DNA from: CAZFDE01 sp964517795
GTDB lineage: Bacteria > Planctomycetota > Phycisphaerae > Sedimentisphaerales > Anaerobacaceae
Reading direction: 5' to 3'
NCBI GenBank assembly: GCA_964517795.1
Contig: CAZFDE010000027.1
Location: 1 to 33,274 of the forward strand
DNA length: 33,274 nucleotides
Below are positions 1-6,764 of the stretch, piece after piece. Below the pieces are notes generated by a model. It was not told the origin of the DNA and searched no databases. It worked only from the letters and a program-made list of their open reading frames with translations. Numbering within the stretch: the stretch's first letter is position 1; each line of letters starts with the position of its first letter. Both the position numbers and the translations under genes were made by a program.

Positions 1-17
1 TTTCTCGGCAGGCTCCC

Positions 18-33
18 AGCCTTCGCCAAGGCT
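18..33. repeat. small hairpin in non-coding left edge
   Basis: A 6-bp perfect stem (AGCCTT/AAGGCT) closes a CGCC loop. A second inverted pair (TTCGCC/GGCGAA) surrounds it out to about position 50. It resembles dispersed intergenic hairpin repeats, but no second copy was found in this window, so its nature is open. Confidence 0.35.
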
Positions 34-112
34 GCGGCGAGGCAGGCGAAATGACGTCCGTGTTAATCCGGGTCCCATTTTTCGTTCTACTCCGGAGGAC
101 AGGCAAAACTCA

Positions 113-145
113 CGGCTCAAAACCGGCCTTTTGGGCCGAAAGCCG
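113..145. other. two-part stem-loop upstream of galE
   Basis: The inner stem CGGCC (124-128) pairs with GGCCG (134-138) around a TTTTG loop. The outer stem CGGCT (113-117) pairs with AGCCG (141-145) across an internal loop. No T-run follows on either side, so it is not a convincing intrinsic terminator. It could be the tail of a gene lying left of the window or a leader structure. Confidence 0.4.
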
Positions 146-163
146 AACCACAAATCGATGGTC

Positions 164-181
164 ATCCGGCATATCCGGCAT
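164..181. repeat. tandem 9-bp repeat at the galE promoter
   Basis: ATCCGGCAT occurs twice head to tail (164-172 and 173-181), and the second copy touches the putative -35 box. The placement suggests a possible regulator binding site; this is inference only. Confidence 0.4.
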
Positions 182-208
182 TGAAATCTGTGGCGGATTG
201 GGGTATGC
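181..208 (+). promoter_or_regulatory. candidate promoter of galE
   Basis: TTGAAA (181-186) and TATGCT (203-208) are separated by 16 bases, a reasonable sigma-70-like pair. It lies about 40 bases upstream of the galE start, with AAGGA at 232-236 as a somewhat distant ribosome binding site. Only the sequence match supports it. Confidence 0.4.
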
Positions 209-248
209 TTTGGGGGATTTATTGATTTAATAAGGATGTGATATTGAT

Positions 249-1238
249 ATGACAGGGCGGATTCTGGTTTGCGGCGGTGCCGGGTATATCGGCAGCAATA
301 TGACGGCGATGCTCAAGGCCGAGGGTTTTGAGCCGATCGTCTTCGATAATCTCTCCAAGGGTCACCGGTCGGCAATCGGAGATACCGAATTTATTGAGGG
401 CGACCTGGGCGACTATGATCTGCTGGTGAGAATCCTCAGGGACAAAAAAATCGATGCGGTGATGCACTTTGCGGCGTTTATCGAGGTCGGCGAATCGGTG
501 CAGCAGCCGCTGCGGTATTATCACAATAACGTTAGCAATACGCAGAATCTGCTTTCGGCGATGGCGGCGGCGGGCGTGTCGAAATTCGTTTTCAGCAGTA
601 CGGCCGCGGTCTATGGGATGCCGCAGCAGGTGCCGATCACCGAAGACTGCCCGACCGATCCGATCAATCCGTACGGCCGCAGCAAATTGATGGTCGAGCA
701 TATATGTCACGACCAGCGCGTTACCGGCAAACTCAACTACGCGGCCCTTCGCTATTTCAATGCCTGCGGGGCGGGTTTTGAGCGCACTCTCGGCGAGGAC
801 CACCGGCCGGAATCGCACCTGATCCCGCGGATCATTAAGACCGCGATGGGCCAGCTTCCTGAAGTGAAAATATTCGGGACCGATTATCCGACGTCGGACG
901 GCACGTGCGTTCGCGATTATATTCATATCGAGGATTTGTGCCGGGCGCACCTGTTGACGCTGGCAAAACTCGATCAGCAGCCGGAACTGATCTATAACCT
1001 CGGCAACGGCACCGGCTATACGGTCCGCCAGGTGATCGATACCGTCCGAACGGTCAGCGGGAAGGATTTCAAGGTTGTCGAAACCGAGCGGCGCCCGGGC
1101 GATGCAGCCGTGCTGACCGCCGACGCGACAAACGCCAAAAAGGAACTCGGCTGGCAGACGAAATACCCGGATTTGGAGACGATTGTCGAAACCGCCTGGA
1201 AATGGCATCAAAAATACCCGGACGGTTATCCGGATTAA
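249..1238 (+). CDS. galE: UDP-glucose 4-epimerase
   Basis: This cytoplasmic enzyme interconverts UDP-glucose and UDP-galactose in the Leloir pathway and supplies UDP-sugars for envelope glycans. The 329 residues match the family length. The N-terminal Rossmann motif GGAGYIGS (residues 9-16) binds NAD. The catalytic set of extended short-chain dehydrogenases is visible as Ser/Thr in FSSTAAVYG (about 115-123) and Tyr142/Lys146 in PYGRSK. The LRYFNACGA segment and the C-terminal RPGD motif are typical of GalE. It is followed 91 bases later by a hexokinase on the same strand, so the pair may form a sugar-activation unit. A related epimerase specificity (for example UDP-GlcNAc) cannot be excluded from sequence alone. 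Confidence 0.93.
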   Translation: MTGRILVCGGAGYIGSNMTAMLKAEGFEPIVFDNLSKGHRSAIGDTEFIEGDLGDYDLLVRILRDKKIDAVMHFAAFIEVGESVQQPLRYYHNNVSNTQNLLSAMAAAGVSKFVFSSTAAVYGMPQQVPITEDCPTDPINPYGRSKLMVEHICHDQRVTGKLNYAALRYFNACGAGFERTLGEDHRPESHLIPRIIKTAMGQLPEVKIFGTDYPTSDGTCVRDYIHIEDLCRAHLLTLAKLDQQPELIYNLGNGTGYTVRQVIDTVRTVSGKDFKVVETERRPGDAAVLTADATNAKKELGWQTKYPDLETIVETAWKWHQKYPDGYPD

Positions 1239-1329
1239 AATCACTTGCTTTTTTTCGTTTTTGCCAAAAATCGAAAATAAGAACGTTATTCATTTTCGCG
1301 GTCGATAATCCGCAAGAAAAGAGGTTTTT

Positions 1330-2634
1330 ATGAGCAACAAAACGAAAGCCATTGAATTTTTAAGCCGATACGGCATGTATCACGGCGATATCGATATCGA
1401 CCGGACCTGCGGCGTATTTCTGGAAAAGATGGCCAATGGGCTTGCGAATCAACCCTCGAGCCTGGCGATGATCCCGACCTATATCGAGGCCGACAGGGAC
1501 CTTCCGGTCAACCAAAACGTCATCGTGATCGACGCCGGCGGCACGCACTTTCGCTGTGCGGTCTGCCGGTTTGACGAAAACAATCAGGCGGCGATTGACA
1601 ATTTTAGCAAGCACGCGATGCCGGGCGTGGCTTCGAAGGTTTCCAAAGACGAATTTTTCAATACAATGGCCGACTATGTTCAGCCGGTCGCGGATCAAAG
1701 CAGTGCCATCGGTTTTTGTTTTTCGTATCCCTGTGAAATTTTCCCGGATAAAGACGGCAGGCTCATTTACTTTTCCAAAGAGATCAAGGCCGACGAGGTG
1801 ATCGGCGAAAAGATCGGCGAGAACCTGCTGGCGGCCCTGAAGGCAAAAGGCACTGCGGGGGGCAAACGTATCGTCATCCTCAACGACACGGTTACGACCC
1901 TGCTGGCGGGCAAGGCCGCCGCGACCGATCAGACCTTCGATGCGTATATCGGCTTTATCCTCGGTACCGGTACAAACTGCTGCTATGTCGAGCAGAATCG
2001 GAACATTCTCAAAAAGCCCGGTCTTGATCCCGCTAAAAGCCAGGTCATCAATATCGAATCGGGCGGATTCGCCGAGGTCCCTCGCGGACAGATCGATATC
2101 GCATTCGATAACACCACCAAGAATCCCGGAAAATACGCCTTCGAGAAAACGGTTTCGGGTGCCTATCTGGGGGCGCTGTGCCTGGCTGTCCTGAAAAAGG
2201 CCGCGGCAGACGGTTTATTTCAGACCGATACCGCAACAGCCATTGAACAACGCGATTCGCTCGATACCAAAATCGTCAGCGATTTTCTAACGGATCCGGA
2301 TAACAATGACCTCGCCGCGCAGCTTGGTGGCGTGTCCGATGACGATAAGCAATGTATTTTCGCCTTACTGGAGAATATGGTGACCCGCGCCGGTAAACTA
2401 TCAGCCATTAATCTCGCATCGGTCGCGATCAAAACCGAAAAAGGAGCTGATGCCAATAGGCCCATCTGTATCGTGGCCGAGGGCACGACGTTTTATCATC
2501 TCAACGGCCTCAAGGCCGCTACAGAAAAATTTCTCGACGAATACCTGACCGGTCAAAAGGGGATCCATTACCGCATTGTCAGCGTGGAGAACGCCACACT
2601 CATCGGCGCCGCCATCGCCGGTTTGACGAACTAA
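1330..2634 (+). CDS. hexokinase of the eukaryote-type family
   Basis: Predicted to phosphorylate glucose or another hexose with ATP. The 434 residues carry the ordered signatures of the classical (yeast/mammal) hexokinase family rather than those of ROK or bacterial Glk kinases. These are the phosphate-1 loop DAGGTHFR (68-75), the sugar-binding GFCFSYP (about 128-134), catalytic Asp in LNDTV (Asp186), phosphate-2 GTGTN (212-216), and a later NPGKYAFEK..SGAYLG block matching the family's NPGKQxFEKMISGxYLG. AGAGG at about 1319 gives a good ribosome binding site. Such hexokinases occur in a minority of bacteria. The neighbour galE points to sugar metabolism, but substrate range is unknown. Confidence 0.88.
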   Translation: MSNKTKAIEFLSRYGMYHGDIDIDRTCGVFLEKMANGLANQPSSLAMIPTYIEADRDLPVNQNVIVIDAGGTHFRCAVCRFDENNQAAIDNFSKHAMPGVASKVSKDEFFNTMADYVQPVADQSSAIGFCFSYPCEIFPDKDGRLIYFSKEIKADEVIGEKIGENLLAALKAKGTAGGKRIVILNDTVTTLLAGKAAATDQTFDAYIGFILGTGTNCCYVEQNRNILKKPGLDPAKSQVINIESGGFAEVPRGQIDIAFDNTTKNPGKYAFEKTVSGAYLGALCLAVLKKAAADGLFQTDTATAIEQRDSLDTKIVSDFLTDPDNNDLAAQLGGVSDDDKQCIFALLENMVTRAGKLSAINLASVAIKTEKGADANRPICIVAEGTTFYHLNGLKAATEKFLDEYLTGQKGIHYRIVSVENATLIGAAIAGLTN

Positions 2635-2979
2635 TATGGATTTTAGCGGATAAAGTTTTCTGCTATGGCGCGGCGTTGAGAAATTCCGATGGCGAAAGGC
2701 TCTTGTCTGACCAGCGGACCGACCGAAAGTTCATGTGAACATGTGGTTCAGGCCCGTATGACGTGTATAGGGATGTGTTGGGGCCGATCTGGTCGTCTAT
2801 GCTATGCTGGAAGTGCGATGTGCCTTGCTGAGCGACCATTGGGAGGATTTGCTGCGAAAATGTGCCTAACAATGGCGATGCACCCCGAAATCGCTGAACG
2901 CTGGAAAATCCTTGACCGACAGGGTGGATTTGGGTACAGTTTTGGTTTGCTTTAGACGGATTTTGAAGGGAACCTTATT
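2635..2979. other. 345-base gene-less stretch with several small hairpins
   Basis: No convincing protein is encoded; an 88-codon open frame (2689-2955, +) has an unnatural Cys/Met/Gly-rich composition and no family features. Perfect small inverted repeats are present: CATGT/ACATG (2732-2743), overlapping the alternative TGAAC/GTTCA (2736-2750); TGGTCG/CGACCA (2790-2838); GCGAT/ATCGC (2875-2894). Landmarks of tmRNA, RNase P RNA and the SRP RNA tip were looked for and not found. It could hold a structured RNA or an argB leader; the identity is open. Confidence 0.4.
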
Positions 2980-3858
2980 GTGCAGCAGGCAATTGCCAAA
3001 GCGGCGGCATTAATCGAAGCGATGGCGTATATCCGCAGTTTCAGCGGCAAAACCGTGGTTGTCAAGCTCGGCGGAAGCGTCCTTGAGGACATGGACTTGC
3101 AGAAGAAGCTGTTGACGGATGTGGCGTTCATGGCAACGGTCGGGATGCGCCCGGTGATTATTCACGGCGGCGGCAAGGCGATTACGGCCGCGATGGAAAA
3201 GGCGGGTATCGAGCCGGTTTGGGTCAAGGGCCGCCGGTACACCGATCAGCGGACGCTGACGATCGCCGAACGGACGTTGATCGATCAGGTCAATACGCCG
3301 ATCTGCGAAACGCTCAAATCGCTGGGGTGCTGCCCGACGGGACTGCATTCATTGAGCAGCAATGTCCTGTTCGCCGAGATGCTGCGGCTGGAGGGTGAAA
3401 ACGGACGCAAGCTCGATGTCGGGCTGGTCGGTAAGATGAAAGAGGTCAACGGCCACCTGGTCCAGACGCTGTGTTCATCCGGTACGATTCCGGTGATCAC
3501 ACCGATCGCGCAGGACAAAAACGGCCCTAAGCTCAATGTCAATGCCGACAGTGCCGCCGGCATGGTCGCCGCGACACTCAAGGCCGAAAAGCTGGTGATG
3601 GTCAGCGATACGCACGGGATTCGACGCAATATCGAAGATCCCGACAGCACGATCTCGAGCCTCAATGAATCGCAAATCAAGGAAATGATCGACGCGTGTA
3701 TTATTACCGATAAGATGTTCCCCAAAGTCGAGGCGTGCCTGTCGGCTTTGGATGCCGGCGTCAAAAAAGCGCATATTATCGACGGACGGATCCCGCATTC
3801 GCTGCTGTTGGAGATCTATACCGACAAGGGCATCGGGACCGAGATAATTCAAAGCTGA
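2980..3858 (+). CDS. argB: acetylglutamate kinase
   Basis: Phosphorylates N-acetyl-L-glutamate with ATP, the second step of arginine synthesis. It starts at GTG, supported by AAGGGAA about 8 bases upstream. The 292 residues fit the amino-acid kinase fold: Lys29 in VKLGGS, the glycine loop IIHGGGK (61-66), and the C-terminal NVNADSAAG block that binds nucleotide and substrate. The N-terminal extension ending in AYIRSFSGKT resembles the mobile helix found in arginine-inhibited hexameric enzymes. Feedback inhibition by arginine is therefore likely (inference from the family). It leads the argB-argD-argF group, while argC, argJ and argG are not in the window. Confidence 0.95.
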   Translation: MQQAIAKAAALIEAMAYIRSFSGKTVVVKLGGSVLEDMDLQKKLLTDVAFMATVGMRPVIIHGGGKAITAAMEKAGIEPVWVKGRRYTDQRTLTIAERTLIDQVNTPICETLKSLGCCPTGLHSLSSNVLFAEMLRLEGENGRKLDVGLVGKMKEVNGHLVQTLCSSGTIPVITPIAQDKNGPKLNVNADSAAGMVAATLKAEKLVMVSDTHGIRRNIEDPDSTISSLNESQIKEMIDACIITDKMFPKVEACLSALDAGVKKAHIIDGRIPHSLLLEIYTDKGIGTEIIQS

Positions 3859-3917
3859 AAAATAAAACTTAAAACTGTTGAACCGCAAAGCGGGGCAATT
3901 TTTTAAAGGAGTTCGCT

Positions 3918-5102
3918 GTGACAACTGAAGAGACTATTGCGTTATTCGACAAATATGTTATCGCCAATTACGGACGACTGCCCAAGGTAATCGTCAAGGG
4001 AAAAGGTGCATACCTTTACGATGCCGACGGTAATGAAATCCTGGACATGTTCCCGGGCTGGGCGGTCAGCGGCATCGGCCACTGCCACCCGAAAGTCGTC
4101 GAGGCCCTGCGCAAACAGGCCGGCGAGCTGATCCATATCGACAATACGTTCTATTCCGAGCCGCAGGGCGTGCTCTCAAAACTGCTCAGCGAACGGGCGT
4201 TCGGCGGCAAGAGTTTTTACTGCAACAGCGGTGCCGAAGCCAACGAGGCGGCCCTGAAACTGGCACGGCTGCACACCGCCAGGGACAAGTATAAGTTCAT
4301 CACCTGCGAAGGCAGCTTTCACGGCCGCACGTTCGCGACGGTGGCCGCGACGGCTCAGCCGAAATATCACGAGGGCTTTTTGCCGCTGTTGCCGGGATTT
4401 AAGTATATTCCGTTTAATGATGTCGGGGCATTAGAAAAGACGTTCGATGACGAGGTGGCCGCGGTGATGGTCGAGCCGATCCAGGGCGAAGGCGGGATCA
4501 ATGTCGCTGACGAGGCATTTTTAATGAAGATCCGCGAGCTCTGCGATGCCAACGGGGCGGTCATGATTCTCGATGAAGTGCAAACCGGTGTCGGCCGGAC
4601 CGGCAAATGGTTTGCCTATCAGCACTGCGGAATCGAGCCGGATATCATGACCATGGCCAAGGCGCTGGGCGGCGGCGTTGCGATCGGTGCGATTATGGCT
4701 AAAGAGGAAATTGCTAATTCGCTGGTCCCCGGCAAGCACGCATCGACTTTCGGCGGCAATGCCTTAGCCTGTGCGGCCGCGGTTGCGGTGATTGAAGCAA
4801 TCAACGAAGAAAATCTGCTCGAAAATGCCGTAAAGATGGGCGAATATGCGCGGCAGAAGATCGAACAGCTCAAGGACAAGCACTATATCATCGACCATGT
4901 GAGAGGGATTGGGCTGATGATCGGCGTGCAGCTCAAAGGCCCGGGCAGTGATATCGTCAATATCTGTCTGGATAAAGGTCTGCGGATCAACTGCACGCAG
5001 CAGAGTGTGATCCGGTTCATGCCGCCGATGATCGTTACCGCCGAGCAGATCGACCAAGCCATTGATATCTTCGATGCGGTATTAACGGAGGCCGGACAAT
5101 GA
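3918..5102 (+). CDS. argD: acetylornithine aminotransferase
   Basis: This PLP-dependent class III aminotransferase converts N-acetylglutamate semialdehyde to N-acetylornithine with glutamate as amino donor. It starts at GTG with a strong AAAGGAG at 3905-3911. The 394 residues show the family blocks in order: CNSGAEANEAALK in the PLP phosphate-binding part, FHGRT, the DEVQTGVGRTGKW block with the cofactor-contacting Asp, and the Schiff-base Lys in MAKALGGG. Its stop overlaps the argF start (ATGA at 5099-5102), so the two are translationally coupled. Ornithine or succinyldiaminopimelate aminotransferase activity is possible in the family, but the neighbours favour ArgD. Confidence 0.94.
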   Translation: MTTEETIALFDKYVIANYGRLPKVIVKGKGAYLYDADGNEILDMFPGWAVSGIGHCHPKVVEALRKQAGELIHIDNTFYSEPQGVLSKLLSERAFGGKSFYCNSGAEANEAALKLARLHTARDKYKFITCEGSFHGRTFATVAATAQPKYHEGFLPLLPGFKYIPFNDVGALEKTFDDEVAAVMVEPIQGEGGINVADEAFLMKIRELCDANGAVMILDEVQTGVGRTGKWFAYQHCGIEPDIMTMAKALGGGVAIGAIMAKEEIANSLVPGKHASTFGGNALACAAAVAVIEAINEENLLENAVKMGEYARQKIEQLKDKHYIIDHVRGIGLMIGVQLKGPGSDIVNICLDKGLRINCTQQSVIRFMPPMIVTAEQIDQAIDIFDAVLTEAGQ

Positions 5103-6010
5103 AACATTTTTTAGCCATCAGCAAATGTACGCCCGAGGAACTGACCGAGCTTCTCGCCGAGAGTATCGAACTAAAAAAAGAATACACATCCGGCGGGCGT
5201 AATCTCTGCCTGGCAGGCAAAAGCCTGATTATGCTGTTCGAGAAACCCAGCCTGCGGACGCGGATCAGTTTCGAGGTGGCGATGACGCACCTCGGCGGGC
5301 GGGCGATCTATGTCAAGCCCGAAGATATCGGCGGGATCGGCAAGCGCGAGCCGGTCAAGGACATTGCCCGGGTATTGAGCCGTTATGTCGATGGGATTAT
5401 GGCGCGGACGTTCGAACATGAGACGGTGCTGGAACTGGCGAAATTCTCGACGATCCCGGTGATCAACGCGCTGACGGATTATTCGCATCCGTGTCAGGCG
5501 ATGGCCGATGTGCTGACGATCCATGAACATTTCGGCAAGGTCGAAGGCATCAAGATTGCATATATCGGTGACGGCAATAATGTCGCGCGGTCGCTGGCGT
5601 TCGCCTGCGCGAAACTGGGGATGAAGATGACAATTGCTGCGCCGGGCGGTTACGAACTGGATGAAAGCTCGATGACACGGGCCAACGAAGTCGCCGCCGG
5701 TGCGGTGACCCAAACCCACCGGCCGCAGGAGGCGGTCGCCGACGCTGATGTGATCTATACCGATACCTGGGTCAGTATGGGCCAGGAGGATGAGAAGCAA
5801 AAACGGCTTAACGACTTTAAGGGCTTTCAGGTCAATGCCGAACTCTTGAAGCAGGCCCCGGCTCACGCGAAAATCATGCATTGTCTGCCGGCCTATCGCG
5901 GCTGTGAGATCAGCGACGATGCGATGGAATCACCGAACGCGATCGTCTTCGATCAGAGCGAAAACCGGCTGCACTTTCAGCGGGCATTGCTGAAAAAACT
6001 CATGGGCTGA
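5099..6010 (+). CDS. argF: ornithine carbamoyltransferase
   Basis: Joins carbamoyl phosphate to ornithine to give citrulline. The 303 residues match the family length. The carbamoyl-phosphate site is SLRTR (51-55) after FEKP; HPCQ (130-133) and the C-terminal HCLPAYRG motif (about 267-274) are diagnostic for ornithine rather than aspartate transcarbamylase. The start overlaps the argD stop by ATGA. It is followed after 7 bases by rdgB, so all four genes from argB are probably one transcript. Confidence 0.95.
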   Translation: MKHFLAISKCTPEELTELLAESIELKKEYTSGGRNLCLAGKSLIMLFEKPSLRTRISFEVAMTHLGGRAIYVKPEDIGGIGKREPVKDIARVLSRYVDGIMARTFEHETVLELAKFSTIPVINALTDYSHPCQAMADVLTIHEHFGKVEGIKIAYIGDGNNVARSLAFACAKLGMKMTIAAPGGYELDESSMTRANEVAAGAVTQTHRPQEAVADADVIYTDTWVSMGQEDEKQKRLNDFKGFQVNAELLKQAPAHAKIMHCLPAYRGCEISDDAMESPNAIVFDQSENRLHFQRALLKKLMG

Positions 6011-6017
6011 GATCACT

Positions 6018-6635
6018 ATGGAACGCAAAATCCTCGTCGCAACAGGTAATCCCGGAAAACTGCGCGAACTGCGCGAGATGCTTGACGCTAATGCCGAATT
6101 TATGTCCCTGTCAGATTTTCCCGATGTGGTCGAAGTGATTGAGGATGGCGAGACGTTTACCGAAAATGCCCGCAAGAAAGCGCTCGGTTACGCCAAACAG
6201 ACCGGCTTGTGGACCATCGCCGATGATTCCGGTCTGGTGGTCGATGCACTCGACGGCGCACCCGGTGTGCACTCGGCGCGGTTCAGCGGTGAAAAAGACA
6301 AAAATCGTGAATTGCTGGACCACAAGAACATGGCCAGGGTGCTCGAATTGATGCAGGATGTGCCCGATGATAAACGCACTGCGCGGTTCGTTTGCCATCT
6401 ATGCCTGGCCAGTCCCGATGAGGTCCTGATCGAGACCGAAGGGATATTGGAAGGGACGATTACCCGCCGAGAACGCGGCCGCAACGGCTTCGGGTACGAT
6501 CCGATCGTTTTCGTGGCGGACTTCGATAAAACAGTCGCGGAACTGACCGCCGAGCAAAAAAATTCCATTTCGCATCGCGGCCGGGCGATCGCAAATCTTA
6601 AACCTTTACTGGAAAAGCAGTTAGCGTCTTCTTGA
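6018..6635 (+). CDS. rdgB: non-canonical purine NTP pyrophosphatase (RdgB/HAM1)
   Basis: Hydrolyses ITP, dITP and XTP to monophosphates, keeping deaminated purines out of nucleic acids. The 205 residues include the family start ATGNPGKLREL, the acidic stretch ADDSGLVVDALDGAPGVHSAR, GYDPIVF, and the C-terminal SHRGRA. It sits 7 bases behind argF at the end of the arginine gene group and has no functional tie to arginine synthesis, so co-transcription is probably incidental. It ends about 20 bases before a candidate promoter of topA. Confidence 0.95.
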   Translation: MERKILVATGNPGKLRELREMLDANAEFMSLSDFPDVVEVIEDGETFTENARKKALGYAKQTGLWTIADDSGLVVDALDGAPGVHSARFSGEKDKNRELLDHKNMARVLELMQDVPDDKRTARFVCHLCLASPDEVLIETEGILEGTITRRERGRNGFGYDPIVFVADFDKTVAELTAEQKNSISHRGRAIANLKPLLEKQLASS

Positions 6636-6656
6636 AACGGCAGATATCCTTTTCAC

Positions 6657-6685
6657 TTGACAAGCCTGCGGCCGGTCGGTATTTA
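6657..6685 (+). promoter_or_regulatory. candidate promoter of topA
   Basis: A perfect TTGACA (6657-6662) is followed after 17 bases by TATTTA (6680-6685), a weak -10 match. It falls in the 129-base gap between rdgB and topA, with AAGGAAAGAG at about 6744-6753 as the topA ribosome binding site. Confidence 0.45.
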
Positions 6686-6764
6686 TCCATTTCTAAATTT
6701 TTTTCGAAATCGAGCCGATGAGCACTGTAATTCATATAATAATAAGGAAAGAGATTCATAATTC

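Noticed and set aside
219..1244. Long minus-strand open frame opposite galE
   Set aside because: It mirrors galE codon structure, has Arg/His-rich translation typical of antisense frames in GC-rich genes, and galE is unambiguous.
2689..2955. 88-codon open frame in the gap before argB
   Set aside because: Composition is unnatural (many Cys, Met and Gly), there is no ribosome site or family resemblance, and the opposite strand also has an open frame over the same stretch. Treated as non-coding.
2635..2979. tmRNA, RNase P RNA or SRP RNA in the same gap
   Set aside because: The hallmark segments of these RNAs (tRNA-like end of tmRNA, P4 helix of RNase P, SRP tip with its conserved internal loop) could not be found on either strand.
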